Source of the DNA: Verrucomicrobiia bacterium | GTDB taxonomy: Bacteria; Verrucomicrobiota; Verrucomicrobiia; Verrucomicrobiales; DEV007 | Assembly: GCA_030427505.1 (NCBI GenBank) | Contig: JAUICH010000037.1 | Location: 1-47,403, forward strand | Reading direction: 5' to 3' | Length of the DNA stretch: 47,403 bases | In this document: piece by piece, positions 25,868-34,717 of the stretch | Position numbering within the stretch: position 1 is the first letter of the stretch | Layout of the letters: each line of letters opens with the position of its first letter | Notes under the pieces: generated by a model | What the model saw: only the letters and a program-made list of their open reading frames with translations | Told to the model about the DNA's origin: nothing | Database searches by the model: none | Made by a program: the position numbers and the translations under genes

Positions 25868-26938
25868 ATGACCATTACCGAAGATCTCATCCGCCAAACC
25901 CTCGCTCAAGTCCCCTACCCCGGATTCAGCCGGGACATCGTGTCCTTCGGTCTGGTGAAGGATGTCGCCGTGGACGGCGCCGACGTGCGGGTGAATATCT
26001 CCCTCGCGACGCGGGACCCAAAAATTCCGGAAACCATCTACCAGGCCGCGCGGGCCAAGCTGGAGACCATCGATGGCATTGGAAAAGTCGATTTAAGCTT
26101 CGACATCAAGGAACCGCCCCAGGCCGCCGCTCAGGGTGGCGGCGACGCCGCGGGTCAGTTCGGGCAGTCCAGCATTCCGGGGGTGAAACGAATCATTGCC
26201 GTGGCCAGCGGCAAGGGCGGCGTGGGAAAATCCACCGTGGCCGCCAACCTGGCCGTGGCCCTGAAAGCCACCGGCGCCTCCGTTGGCCTGTGCGACTGCG
26301 ACCTCTACGGCCCCAGCATGGCCATGATGTTCGGCACGGACGAACAGCCCATGGCCAACGACCGCAACGAGATCCTCCCCATCGAAGTGAACGGGCTCAA
26401 GCTCATGTCCATGGGCTTCCTGCTCAGCGACCGCTCCCCCGCCATTGTCCGCGGCCCCATGGCCACGCGCTACATTCAGCAGTTCCTCCGCCAGTGCGCC
26501 TGGGGCGAGCTGGACTACCTGGTGCTGGACCTGCCCCCCGGCACGGGCGACATCCAGCTCACCATCGTCCAGACCGTGGCCCTCGACGGTGCGGTGATCG
26601 TCACCACTCCGCAAGAGGTCGCGCTCATCGATGCCCGAAAAGCCGTCGCCATGTTCCAGAAGGTGAACGTCACCATCCTGGGCCTCATCGAAAACATGAG
26701 CTGGTTCGAGTGCCCCTCTGACGGCCAGCGTTACTACATCTTTGGAAAAAGTGGCGGCGAGAAAGAAGCCGCCGAGCTGGGTGTGCCGCTCCTCGGCCAG
26801 ATCCCCATCGACATCGACACCCGCGAACGCGGCGACCAGGGCGAACCCATCGCCAATGTCTCGCCGGACGAAAATCCCGTCAGCGCCGCCTTCCACCGCA
26901 TCGCCGAAAGCGTGGCGAGCGTGGTGGGGAAGGAGTAA
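25868..26938 (+). CDS. mrp: Mrp/ApbC-family iron-sulfur ATPase
   Basis: A 356-residue P-loop ATPase that carries Fe-S clusters for transfer to apo-proteins. An N-terminal DUF59/MIP18-like domain (about residues 1-95) precedes the deviant Walker A motif VASGKGGVGKST (about 115-126). The switch and Walker B regions (VLDLPPGTGD) and the tail LGQIPIDIDTRERGDQGEP follow. The family normally carries a CPxC pair that holds the cluster; here the segment reads FECPSDGQRYYIFG, so the second cysteine is Asp. Cluster binding may be altered or use other ligands. The gene appears monocistronic, followed by a 483-bp gap. Confidence 0.92.
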   Translation: MTITEDLIRQTLAQVPYPGFSRDIVSFGLVKDVAVDGADVRVNISLATRDPKIPETIYQAARAKLETIDGIGKVDLSFDIKEPPQAAAQGGGDAAGQFGQSSIPGVKRIIAVASGKGGVGKSTVAANLAVALKATGASVGLCDCDLYGPSMAMMFGTDEQPMANDRNEILPIEVNGLKLMSMGFLLSDRSPAIVRGPMATRYIQQFLRQCAWGELDYLVLDLPPGTGDIQLTIVQTVALDGAVIVTTPQEVALIDARKAVAMFQKVNVTILGLIENMSWFECPSDGQRYYIFGKSGGEKEAAELGVPLLGQIPIDIDTRERGDQGEPIANVSPDENPVSAAFHRIAESVASVVGKE

Positions 26939-27421
26939 GTTCGGCTGAACGTAGAGCCAAACCGGCGTACTAAGCTCCCTATCCTCATTAGAGAACAAGC
27001 GCCCCCCGCTGAAAGGTGGAACGCGATCTCGGAGCGCGTTCTCCAAAGCAGAAGAAGGCGGACTTCCCTGCTTGTTAGGACGCTGGTTCTTCGTGGGCCA
27101 AACGATCACTTCCCAAGCCCGATTCTTTTCGCGGCTTTCCAGCCGCCCTCCTTCGTCAGCCCGGCCCGCGAGTTCCTCGCCCGGAGGTCGAGGACCACCT
27201 TTCGCCACCTCACGGTCACGGGCAAACTCACGGACAGCTTGGCGGTCTTTCGACACAGGCCCTGAGAGCCTGCGCTGGGGAATCTCCCCCCCGGCGCCAC
27301 ATCTTTTTCGAAACCTCTGCAAGGCCTGGGGGTTAAAACGATCACACCACCCGTGCAGCGCAGGGCCCGCGATGCAGGTGTTTTTTGAAGCGGTAACCAC
27401 ACACTTACAGACAACACGACC
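26939..27421. other. 483-bp intergenic region between mrp and the EF-hand gene
   Basis: No gene is convincing here; an open frame at 27072-27425 has a composition unlike a protein. The only structure I can support is a perfect 7-bp hairpin at 27019-27025/27035-27041 without a T tract. The segment must contain the promoter of the EF-hand gene, but I could not identify it. Confidence 0.45.
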
Positions 27422-28507
27422 ATGAAAAAAACCATCATCACTCTCGTCACCCTGACGGCCGCGGGCCTGAGCGGCGTGGCGCTGGCGGCTGACTCCGCCA
27501 CGGACGGAAAACCGCAGGGCGGCCCCGGCGGCGGCTTCGGACCCGAAGCCAGGCAGCGCATGCTGGAGCGCTTTGACAAAGACGGCGACGGCCAGCTTTC
27601 CGATGCCGAACGCGAAACCATGCGCGCCGAAATCGGTCAGCGCGGCGGACCGGGCGGCCCCGGAGGTCCGGGCGGCGAACGCGGCAAGTTCTTCGAAACC
27701 GCCGACAAGAATGGAGACGGCAAATTGACGCAAGACGAGGCCCCCCCCGAACTCTGGGCCCGCATCTCCAAAGCGGACGCAGACGGCGACCAAGCCGTGA
27801 CCCGCGAAGAACTCGGCGCGGCCATGCGTGGGCGCGGAGGTCCGGGCGGCCCAGGGGGTTCCAGGCCCGATTTCGAATCCCTCGACAAAAACAGCGACGG
27901 TAAAATCACTCAGGACGAAGCGCCCGCCGAAGCCTGGGACCGGATGGCCCAGGCGGACACCAATGAAGACGGCGCCGTCACCAAGGAAGAACTCGGCGCC
28001 ATGATGAGCCAGCGCGGTGGTCCGGCCGGTCCCGGTGGACCAAAGGGTCCGGGAGGACGCGGGAACCTCTTTGAAAAGAACGACAAGAACGGAGACGGCA
28101 AGATCTCGCAGGACGAAGCACCCGCTGAAGCCTGGGCCCGCCTTTCCCAAGCGGACAAGGACGGGGACAACGCGGTGACCCGGGAAGAGCTGGGCGCCAT
28201 GATGCGCGAACGCGGCGGCCCCGGTGGCCCCGGAGGTCCGGACGGAGGTAAAGGCCGCCGCGGTCCCGGTGGACCAGGCAGCCCAGGCGTCGATACCGCT
28301 CAGATGTTCCAGAGTCTGGACAAAAACGCCGACGAAAAACTGACGGAAGACGAAGTACCGCCGAACGTCTGGAAGAAGATGTCCGAAGCCGATACCGACG
28401 GCGACGGAGCCGTCACCAAGGCGGAACTGGAAGCGTCCAACGCCAAAGGCCCCGGTGGTCCAGGCCGTAAGAAACCAGAAGAAAAGACAAGCGAAGCGCA
28501 AGTCTGA
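27422..28507 (+). CDS. Exported EF-hand repeat protein
   Basis: A 361-residue exported protein (signal MKKTIITLVTLTAAGLSGVA about residues 1-20). Nine EF-hand calcium-binding loops begin at about residues 52, 95, 119, 155, 179, 221, 245, 300 and 324. Examples are DKDGDGQLSDAE, DKNGDGKLTQDE and DTDGDGAVTKAE. Pairs are 24 residues apart, and the loops are separated by Gly/Pro-rich linkers (GGPGGPGG). Loop 8 (DKNADEKLTEDE) lacks the central glycine and may bind weakly. The protein should bind calcium outside the cytoplasm, with a role in adhesion or signalling that is unknown. A strong terminator follows. Confidence 0.9.
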   Translation: MKKTIITLVTLTAAGLSGVALAADSATDGKPQGGPGGGFGPEARQRMLERFDKDGDGQLSDAERETMRAEIGQRGGPGGPGGPGGERGKFFETADKNGDGKLTQDEAPPELWARISKADADGDQAVTREELGAAMRGRGGPGGPGGSRPDFESLDKNSDGKITQDEAPAEAWDRMAQADTNEDGAVTKEELGAMMSQRGGPAGPGGPKGPGGRGNLFEKNDKNGDGKISQDEAPAEAWARLSQADKDGDNAVTREELGAMMRERGGPGGPGGPDGGKGRRGPGGPGSPGVDTAQMFQSLDKNADEKLTEDEVPPNVWKKMSEADTDGDGAVTKAELEASNAKGPGGPGRKKPEEKTSEAQV

Positions 28508-28567
28508 CCCCGCTTTTCGGAGGGCTCTGTGCCCTCCTGAACTAATAACACAAGCCAGCAACTACCA

Positions 28568-28604
28568 GAAGCCGTCCGGTTCGCTCCGGACGGCTTCTTT
28601 TTTT
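28568..28604 (+). terminator. Intrinsic terminator of the EF-hand gene
   Basis: A 12-bp perfect stem (28568-28579 with 28586-28597) with a 6-nt loop is followed by seven T (28598-28604). It lies 60 bp after the stop codon at 28507. Confidence 0.95.
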
Positions 28605-28688
28605 GCGCCGCCGAACCGGCTTTCCAACCCCGGAAATGCCTCCGGAAGCTCTCAAATGGAAGAAAATTACAGAAAGCGCATTTCAATC

Positions 28689-28717
28689 TTGCCAATCTTA
28701 TCACAAATGACTATTAA
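28689..28717 (+). promoter_or_regulatory. Candidate sigma70-type promoter
   Basis: TTGCCA at 28689-28694 and TATTAA at 28712-28717 are spaced by 17 bp in an AT-rich segment, about 43 bp upstream of the sugar-dehydrogenase start at 28760. Confidence 0.45.
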
Positions 28718-28759
28718 CTATGAAAATTCTAGATCGCTCATCGTCCCACTTTTTCGTCC

Positions 28760-30151
28760 ATGGCCATCCTATCCGTCTTCAGCCGCAGGGGTCTTCTTCT
28801 TCTGACCGCCATCTCCCTCATCGCCGCCTCGGCTTACGGATTTGTCTCAGCCGTGAACACTGAAGGCCTCTTCACGGAACCGGAAACGCCCCAGATTCAA
28901 TTCGGTCCCGTGCCCCGGCAGGCCATCGAAGCTCAAGCCACCACCATTGCCACCGTCCGCCAGCCCATGGACCTGGCTTTCGATCAACGCGGACGGGCCT
29001 ACATTCTCGAGCACTCCGGAGCAGTCCTTACCATCGATCCGGATGGCCGCCCGGATCCGGTTCCGTACCTGATTCTCGCCAACGAGCACACCCTGGTACT
29101 GGAAAACGCGCCAACCTTTCCCGCCCTGGCAATGCATCCCGGTTACACGGATCCGGACTCGATCGGTTTCGGCTGCTTCTACACGATCGAAACGGAGTAC
29201 GCCAATACCCGCCAACCGGACTTTGTGCCGGAGTTCGGTCCAGAAGAAGAACATCACCAGGATGTCATCTATGAATACCGTTCGAACGATCCCACCGCCC
29301 GCGTCTTCAGCGGCACCCGCCGGGAAGTCCTCCGCGTCAGCCAGCCCGGCGCGGCGCACAATGTGAGCGACCTGAAGTTCGACCGCACCGGAAATCTCTA
29401 CATCGCCATCGGCGACGGAGCGGAATGCGAACCCGGCACCAGCACGGTTTCCAAGAACGCCATGGCTCTGACCAACGTGTATGGAAAGGTGCTGCGCATC
29501 GATCCCCTGGGCCGGAATTCCGCCAACGGACGCTACGGCATTCCGCGCACGAACCCCTTCCGCATGCTGGAACGTTCTCTGCCGGAAGTCTGGTGCTACG
29601 GCCTGCGCCGCCCCACCCGCCTGCACACGGATCTCTTCCACGACTGGCTCTGCATCGCCGAAGTCGGCCAGGCGAATATCGAGGAAATCAACCTCAGCAA
29701 GAACGGCGGCGAACACTTTGGCTGGGACCTCTGCGAAGGCACCTTTTTCTACCCGCCGAACCTGAACGACCGCAAGCCCAGCGAAGGCGTGACCGCCCCA
29801 CTGGTGGAGTTCGCCCATGTGGAAGGCGACACCGCCTCCGGTGGCGTCTTCTACCGCGGCAACACATTCTTTGAACTTCGCGACCGTCTCCTCTTTGGCA
29901 CCACGGGCGGCCGCCTTATGGCCGCCGACATTCACTCCGGCGACAGCCGCGAAATCGTGGGACCGAATGGCGAAGCGCTTTTCGCCAATGGCATTTCCTC
30001 CCTGCGCACCGGCCCCGGCGGCGAAATCTACGTGCTCTGCCGGGATGGAAAAATCTGCCGCCTGGACCGCCCCAAGTCTTCCACCGAAAACCAACAAGAG
30101 CCCGCCACTCCGGCCAAGTCCATGGCACTGCTCTGCATGATCGTGCGGTAG
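28760..30151 (+). CDS. PQQ-type sugar dehydrogenase (GSDH propeller), exported
   Basis: A 463-residue exported beta-propeller protein of the glucose/sorbosone dehydrogenase family. A signal or anchor segment lies at about residues 9-32. Family motifs visible are MDLAFDQRGRAYILEHSG (about 70-87), SDLKFDRTGNLYIAIGDG (about 202-219), YGKVLRIDPLG, GLRRPTR and AEVGQANIEEIN. Members oxidise aldoses using PQQ or bind sugars; PQQ-binding residues could not be confirmed by eye. It has its own promoter candidate upstream. It ends 51 bp before the convergent LysR gene. Confidence 0.85.
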   Translation: MAILSVFSRRGLLLLTAISLIAASAYGFVSAVNTEGLFTEPETPQIQFGPVPRQAIEAQATTIATVRQPMDLAFDQRGRAYILEHSGAVLTIDPDGRPDPVPYLILANEHTLVLENAPTFPALAMHPGYTDPDSIGFGCFYTIETEYANTRQPDFVPEFGPEEEHHQDVIYEYRSNDPTARVFSGTRREVLRVSQPGAAHNVSDLKFDRTGNLYIAIGDGAECEPGTSTVSKNAMALTNVYGKVLRIDPLGRNSANGRYGIPRTNPFRMLERSLPEVWCYGLRRPTRLHTDLFHDWLCIAEVGQANIEEINLSKNGGEHFGWDLCEGTFFYPPNLNDRKPSEGVTAPLVEFAHVEGDTASGGVFYRGNTFFELRDRLLFGTTGGRLMAADIHSGDSREIVGPNGEALFANGISSLRTGPGGEIYVLCRDGKICRLDRPKSSTENQQEPATPAKSMALLCMIVR

Positions 30152-30201
30152 CCGCTCACCGTTCGGTGCTGACTGGCTACTCAGTCAGTTGTGCCTCTTT
30201 T

Positions 30202-31092
30202 CTAGAAGAGGATTTTCTCAATAAACCGCTTCACATGCGGTGGCCGGCGCGGGTCTTTCCGGCAAACCGCGCTAACCATTCGGGCCAACCCGCCTTCCAG
30301 ACGATAGGTCTGAAACTTCCGCATTCTCCGGTAGGGTGCCAGGACCCGCCGGGGCACGATGCTGACGCCGCCACCCAGAGCCACGAGGTTTACGATCAGA
30401 TCAAAGCTGTCCAGTTCCGAGGCAGCCCCAAGACCGGGATACCGCTCTTCCAACCACGCCGTAATCAGGTGTCCCGTCCGCGATCCGGACGACATCAGCA
30501 ACAAGGGCAGCTCTCTGAAAAGCGCTTCCCCGGCAGATCCCTCCCCGGTGCTCGATCCAGCGGGGCCAATGGCGACGCACTCATCACTAAACCGGTAGGC
30601 TTCCTCCACTCCCACGGGCCAACGGCGGCCGCCCGCACAGACAACCACATCCAACTGGAAATCCCTCAGCCGTTGTAGAAGCACTTCGGAATCTCCGTGC
30701 TCGGTTACAATCCGGCAGTCCGGTTCCTCCTTCTGAAACGCCACGTAAAAACCCGGGAGATACGCCGTGCCAATGGACCGGGACACCCCCACGCGCACGG
30801 ACTTCGGCGCCGCGCCATGTTTCTCTTCAAAGCGGCGGCGTAGCGAGTCAAATTCACCGAGCAGACGCGCGGCCTCCTCTTTCAAGTCCGCACCAGCCAC
30901 AGTAAGCACCACCCGCCGCGTGGTTCGTTGGAACAAAGGCACCCCCAGAGTTTCTTCCATCCGCTGAATCTGCCGGGACACCGCGCTCTGGGTCAGTCCG
31001 GCCCGCTCACCCGCCCGGGTAAAACTGCCCGTTTCGCTCACCAGGCAAAACAGGTGCAGCTCGTACAATCCAAACTCTCGTTCCGCGAACAT
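30202..31092 (-). CDS. LysR-family transcriptional regulator
   Basis: A 296-residue LysR-type regulator. The N-terminal winged helix-turn-helix (about residues 9-65: SETGSFTRAGERAGLTQSAV, then SRQIQRMEETLGVPLFQRT) and the effector domain (about 90-290) are both complete. The gene diverges from a ferredoxin gene at 31192 and shares a 99-bp intergenic region, which often indicates control of the divergent gene. The effector is unknown. Confidence 0.93.
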   Translation of the reverse strand: MFAEREFGLYELHLFCLVSETGSFTRAGERAGLTQSAVSRQIQRMEETLGVPLFQRTTRRVVLTVAGADLKEEAARLLGEFDSLRRRFEEKHGAAPKSVRVGVSRSIGTAYLPGFYVAFQKEEPDCRIVTEHGDSEVLLQRLRDFQLDVVVCAGGRRWPVGVEEAYRFSDECVAIGPAGSSTGEGSAGEALFRELPLLLMSSGSRTGHLITAWLEERYPGLGAASELDSFDLIVNLVALGGGVSIVPRRVLAPYRRMRKFQTYRLEGGLARMVSAVCRKDPRRPPHVKRFIEKILF

Positions 31093-31117
31093 TTAATTAC
31101 CTATACTCATCAATCTC

Positions 31118-31129
31118 TCATTTTAATGA
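31118..31129. promoter_or_regulatory. Palindrome in the LysR-ferredoxin intergenic region
   Basis: TCATT-TT-AATGA is a symmetric site in an AT-rich spacer between the divergent genes and could be an operator for the LysR protein. It is short and has not been tested for conservation. Confidence 0.25.
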
Positions 31130-31191
31130 ATTTTTCAAACCTTAAAGGCGGACCAGGTTGGTGGGCAATTCGAACCTGTCGACTTCTCACT

Positions 31192-31425
31192 ATGTCTGAT
31201 CCCATCAACCGCTATTCCGACAACGTCCCGGGCCCTTACTACGTGGATGACCAATGCATCATCTGCGGTCTCTGCGATGAACTCGCGCCCTCCATCTTTA
31301 AGATCAGCCAGGACGGAGATCACAATGTCGTCCATCGCCAGCCGCAGACCGAATCTGAGGTTGCCCTGGCTGAGGAAGTTCTCTCTTCTTGCCCGGTGGA
31401 AGCCATCTGCAATGACGGCAGTTGA
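31192..31425 (+). CDS. Small [4Fe-4S] ferredoxin
   Basis: A 77-residue ferredoxin. Cys22, Cys25 and Cys28 in CIICGLC and Cys67 in SCPVEAI give the complete ligand set for one [4Fe-4S] cluster. The pattern (ICGLC..LAP..F and CPVEAI) is that of single-cluster ferredoxins of many bacteria. I chose the ATG at 31192 (MSDPINRY); the frame stays open upstream into the LysR gene, but that part is an antisense shadow. The gene diverges from the LysR gene and precedes glpD by 117 bp. Confidence 0.88.
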   Translation: MSDPINRYSDNVPGPYYVDDQCIICGLCDELAPSIFKISQDGDHNVVHRQPQTESEVALAEEVLSSCPVEAICNDGS

Positions 31426-31542
31426 CCACGACTTCGGCGGATTTCTTCATCGCCATTTCACGCGAATACCTCACACTGTTCCCACGAAGCCTGACGCGGC
31501 TCGATTCGTTGGGTCCGCCGCGGGTGTTGGCGTGCCTTTGCG

Positions 31543-33057
31543 ATGAAACGTTCCGATCTGATCCAGCAACTCGATGATTCCTCCCAAGTCTGGGACATCA
31601 TCGTCATTGGTGGGGGCGCCACGGGCCTGGGGATTGCGGTGGACGCGGCTTCGCGCGGCTACCGGACGCTGCTCCTGGAGCAGGCGGACTTTGCGGAGGG
31701 CACCTCCAGCCGCAGCACGAAGCTCATTCACGGCGGGGTTCGCTACCTGCGGAATGGGGAGATCGGCCTGGTCCGGGACTCCCTGCGCGAACGCGGCCGG
31801 CTCATGGAGAACGCGCCTCACCTCGTCCACCGCCTGCCTCTGGTGGTCCCGGGTTATCACTGGTGGGAACCTCCCTACTACTCCATCGGGCTGAAACTCT
31901 ACGACCTGTTGGCGGGCCGCCTCGGCATTGGCGGTTCCCACATTGTTTGTCCTGACGACCTCCTGCGGCGGATGCCGAACCTCAAGCGGGCGAAGCTGAG
32001 AGGCGGCGCGCTTTACTACGACGGCCAGTTTGACGATGCCCGGCTGGCCATTGCCCTGGCCCGCACTGCCGTGAAGTACGGGGCCTGCGTGCTGAATCAC
32101 CTGGGCGTGGTGGCCCTGGACAAGACGGACGGAAAGGTAACCGGCATCGTTGCCACGGATCACCTGACCGGACGCGAGTATCGCGCCCGCGGCCGGGCCA
32201 TCATCAGCGCCACCGGCGTTTTCAGCGATGCCACCCGCCGTCTGGACGAACCCGAAGCGCCCCCGCTCATCGCTCCCAGCCAGGGCATTCACCTGGTGGT
32301 GGACCGTTCTTTTCTGGGCGGCGAAACCGGTTTGCTGGTACCCGCCACGGATGACGGCCGGGTGCTCTTCGCCATTCCCTGGCACAACCGGCTCCTTCTC
32401 GGAACCACGGACACCCCCGGCGTGGCGCCTACCCTGCATCCCAAGCCGCTGGAAGAAGAGATCTCCTACCTCCTCCAGCACGCCGCCCGCTACCTGGAAA
32501 AACCGCCGCAACGTAGCGATATCAAGGCCGCCTTCGCCGGGCTACGCCCCCTGGTCAAACCAGCGGAGGGGTCCGGCAACACGGCCGCGATTTCCCGCGA
32601 CCATACCATCCTGCTCTCGGACTCCGGGCTCATCACCATCGCCGGTGGAAAGTGGACGACCTACCGCCACATGGCGGAGGACGCGGTGGATCACGCCGCC
32701 AAGGTCGCCGGTCTTTCCCCCGCCCCCTGCGTCACCAAGAACCTCAAACTCGACGAGCTTTCCGAAGCCCTCTCTCTCGCCAAAGCAGACCTTTCCCTCA
32801 AGAAAACGATTCACCCCGAACTTCCCTACTCTCGGGCCGACGTCCTGGCCGCGATCCGCCACGAAATGCCCGCCACCCTGGACGACGTGCTCTCCCGCCG
32901 CACCCGATGCGCGATCCTGGACGAAGCCGCTTCCCGAGAAATTGCGCCCGGCGTAGCCGCCCTCATGGCGAAGGAACTGGGAAAACCCGGAGGCTGGGCC
33001 ACGGAGCAGGTGGAAGATTTTACTAATAAACTCACCCTCCCGGAGCCCGGCGCCTGA
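31543..33057 (+). CDS. glpD: Glycerol-3-phosphate dehydrogenase, FAD-dependent
   Basis: A 504-residue FAD-dependent enzyme that oxidises sn-glycerol-3-phosphate to dihydroxyacetone phosphate and feeds electrons to quinones. The FAD-binding start IIVIGGGATGLGIAVDAASR (about residues 19-38) and the family motif SSRSTKLIHGGVRYL (about 55-69) are present. PWHNRLLLGTTDT, GLRPLV and AGGKWTTYRHMAED near the C-terminal half follow. Length matches bacterial GlpD. It lies 24 bp from the convergent Gfo/Idh/MocA gene. No glycerol kinase or transporter is seen nearby. Confidence 0.94.
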   Translation: MKRSDLIQQLDDSSQVWDIIVIGGGATGLGIAVDAASRGYRTLLLEQADFAEGTSSRSTKLIHGGVRYLRNGEIGLVRDSLRERGRLMENAPHLVHRLPLVVPGYHWWEPPYYSIGLKLYDLLAGRLGIGGSHIVCPDDLLRRMPNLKRAKLRGGALYYDGQFDDARLAIALARTAVKYGACVLNHLGVVALDKTDGKVTGIVATDHLTGREYRARGRAIISATGVFSDATRRLDEPEAPPLIAPSQGIHLVVDRSFLGGETGLLVPATDDGRVLFAIPWHNRLLLGTTDTPGVAPTLHPKPLEEEISYLLQHAARYLEKPPQRSDIKAAFAGLRPLVKPAEGSGNTAAISRDHTILLSDSGLITIAGGKWTTYRHMAEDAVDHAAKVAGLSPAPCVTKNLKLDELSEALSLAKADLSLKKTIHPELPYSRADVLAAIRHEMPATLDDVLSRRTRCAILDEAASREIAPGVAALMAKELGKPGGWATEQVEDFTNKLTLPEPGA

Positions 33058-33081
33058 ATTCCGCCGCTTTCTATCTTCCTT

Positions 33082-34200
33082 CTACAGCGTCTTCGAACCG
33101 AGCGTCCGCACCTTCCCCGGCTTCTGCGGACGGCCGGTGTCCGCGCTTTTTACCGCAGCAAAACAGAACTCCAGGCTCTTCAGGTTATTCCGGCCGCTGT
33201 TGGTGGGTTCGCGGTCTTCTTCGATGGCGCAGAGCAGTTCCAGCATCGTGCCCCGGAACCCGTTGTCGAACCACATGCCGCTCAGCTTGGGATAGGCCAC
33301 GCCGTCTTCCGTCCATAGTTCCACCTGCTGCTTGTCCACGTTCGGCCCCGACGAACGGATCGTCCCCTGGCTGCCGCACACCACGGTCCGGTCCTCCGGT
33401 CCGTAGGCGCAGTCCGCGCTGAACAGGAGCCGGGCCTGCGCGCCTTTGTAGTCCGCCACCACCTGCGCCAGCATCGGCGGCGCCACGTCCTGGGTTCGCG
33501 TCCTCTGCACGGAGGCATACACTTTTTCCGGCGACTCGCCGCCCATGAACTGCGTGGCGATGTCGAACCAGTGGATCGCGAAATCGTAGAGGATCAGGTG
33601 ATAAATCTTTTCGAAAGGCGTTCCCTTCGTCCAGGTGTGGTCCCACTGCATGACAAAGTCCAGGCTGGACACCTGCCCCAGCACCCCGGACAGGATGGCC
33701 TGGTGGATGTAACTGAAGTGCGGCGCCCAACGTCCGTTCTGGTTCACCGCCAGCTTCACCCCCGCCGCGTCCGCCAGATCGCAAAGTCTCTCGCCCACGT
33801 CCAGATCGAGCACGAACGGTTTCTGGCTGAAGACGTGTTTCCCCGCCGCGATGGCGTCCTCAATCAAGGCCACCCGCTCCGCCGGGTGCGTGGCAATGTC
33901 CACCACTTCCACCCCCTTGGTCGCCAACACCTCGTGATGAGTCTGGCAGACCTTGGCCTTCGGATAAAACTCCTTCTTCCGCGCCCGTGCTCGCTTGGGA
34001 TCGATGTCACAAATCGCCACCACCTCCAGCCCCGCCTTGCGGTAGGCCTTCAAATGAAACTCCGTGATTCCCCCCGCCCCGATCAGCCCGATCTTCGGCG
34101 AATACGCCTTCGGCTTCCGCGGCAAATACTTCAACTTCGGAGCCGGAATGACGGGGATCTTCGCTTTACCTCTCAACGCGTAGTCTTTGACGTCTGCCAT
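33082..34200 (-). CDS. Gfo/Idh/MocA-family oxidoreductase
   Basis: A 372-residue NAD(P)-dependent dehydrogenase. The Rossmann motif IGLIGAGGITEFHLKAYRKA (about residues 37-56), then CDIDPKRA, and the EKP-like QKPF (about 130) indicate the family. The catalytic region includes HWFDIATQF. The usual EKP is replaced by SQKP (Gln for Glu), a common variant. A basic N-terminal extension (about 30 residues, LRGKAKIPVIPAPKLKYLPR) precedes the Rossmann fold and is unlike a signal peptide. The start codon is eight bases from the left inverted repeat of the GxxExxY element. Confidence 0.9.
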   Translation of the reverse strand: MADVKDYALRGKAKIPVIPAPKLKYLPRKPKAYSPKIGLIGAGGITEFHLKAYRKAGLEVVAICDIDPKRARARKKEFYPKAKVCQTHHEVLATKGVEVVDIATHPAERVALIEDAIAAGKHVFSQKPFVLDLDVGERLCDLADAAGVKLAVNQNGRWAPHFSYIHQAILSGVLGQVSSLDFVMQWDHTWTKGTPFEKIYHLILYDFAIHWFDIATQFMGGESPEKVYASVQRTRTQDVAPPMLAQVVADYKGAQARLLFSADCAYGPEDRTVVCGSQGTIRSSGPNVDKQQVELWTEDGVAYPKLSGMWFDNGFRGTMLELLCAIEEDREPTNSGRNNLKSLEFCFAAVKSADTGRPQKPGKVRTLGSKTL

Positions 34201-34208
34201 AGGATTTG

Positions 34209-34244
34209 AACCACGGATTACTCAGATGGGCACTGATGTTTTTG
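34209..34244 (+). repeat. Left 36-bp inverted repeat
   Basis: Begins AACCACGGATTACTCAG. Its sequence equals the first bases upstream of and including the start of the GxxExxY gene, read on the plus strand. It is perfectly complementary to the right arm at 34699-34734. Confidence 0.95.
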
Positions 34245-34306
34245 TTTCGGGCGGCTTTCTCTAGATCGAAGCCGCTGGGGTGCCGGGTGAGATACTAATA
34301 CTGATT

Positions 34307-34717
34307 TTACGGAGTATCGCGAATGACTCTTTTGAACTGAATCTTGGCGAATTTGAAATTGATCAAAAGAGCCAATTCCAAGTCCGTGATCGCCAGGTAG
34401 CCCAGCATTTGAGCGATGTGATTTTCATTGAAAGCCAAAGCCACTTTCGGGTCCACGATCACAGTCCCTTCCACGATCATGTCTGGTATCAAAGTCCCCA
34501 CCACCTCGCCCCGGTATTCCACGGGAAATCTCTTCTGCTGTTCCACTTCCAACCCCAGATGCCTCAATTCCAACACCAAGGCATTCTCATACACCTTCTC
34601 ATCCAGCCCCGGTTTCAGTTCATTCATCACCGCCATCGCCGCGCCAATGATCTTCCGCGTCAATTCCGAATGCGGATAGTCCCCACGCTTCCGTCCTTCA
34701 AAAACATCAGTGCCCAT
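34307..34717 (-). CDS. GxxExxY protein (PD-(D/E)XK-like)
   Basis: A 136-residue member of the GxxExxY family, a small protein group related to PD-(D/E)XK nuclease folds. The signature GLDEKVYENAL (about residues 37-47) carries the Gly, Glu and Tyr. The core then shows LIPDMIVE (about 76-83) and VIVDPKVA, giving D...DxK in place of the more common D...ExK, followed by HIAQMLGYL and LLINFKF. Catalysis is unproven in the family. Its first six codons lie inside the right 36-bp inverted repeat, so the start codon is part of the repeated DNA. Confidence 0.88.
   Translation of the reverse strand: MGTDVFEGRKRGDYPHSELTRKIIGAAMAVMNELKPGLDEKVYENALVLELRHLGLEVEQQKRFPVEYRGEVVGTLIPDMIVEGTVIVDPKVALAFNENHIAQMLGYLAITDLELALLINFKFAKIQFKRVIRDTP

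Noticed and set aside
27072-27425. A 117-codon frame in the mrp/EF-hand gap
   Set aside because: Its composition (Arg-, Pro- and Ser-rich) and lack of any family pattern make it unlikely to be a gene.
26093-28561. An 822-codon open frame on the minus strand across the Mrp and EF-hand genes
   Set aside because: It runs antisense to two well-supported genes and is repetitive as a consequence of their GC-rich codons. It has no recognisable domain.
34200-34230. tRNA T-arm-like sequence on the minus strand
   Set aside because: The GGTTCAAATCC-like stretch cannot be completed into a cloverleaf and lies at the edge of the inverted repeat.
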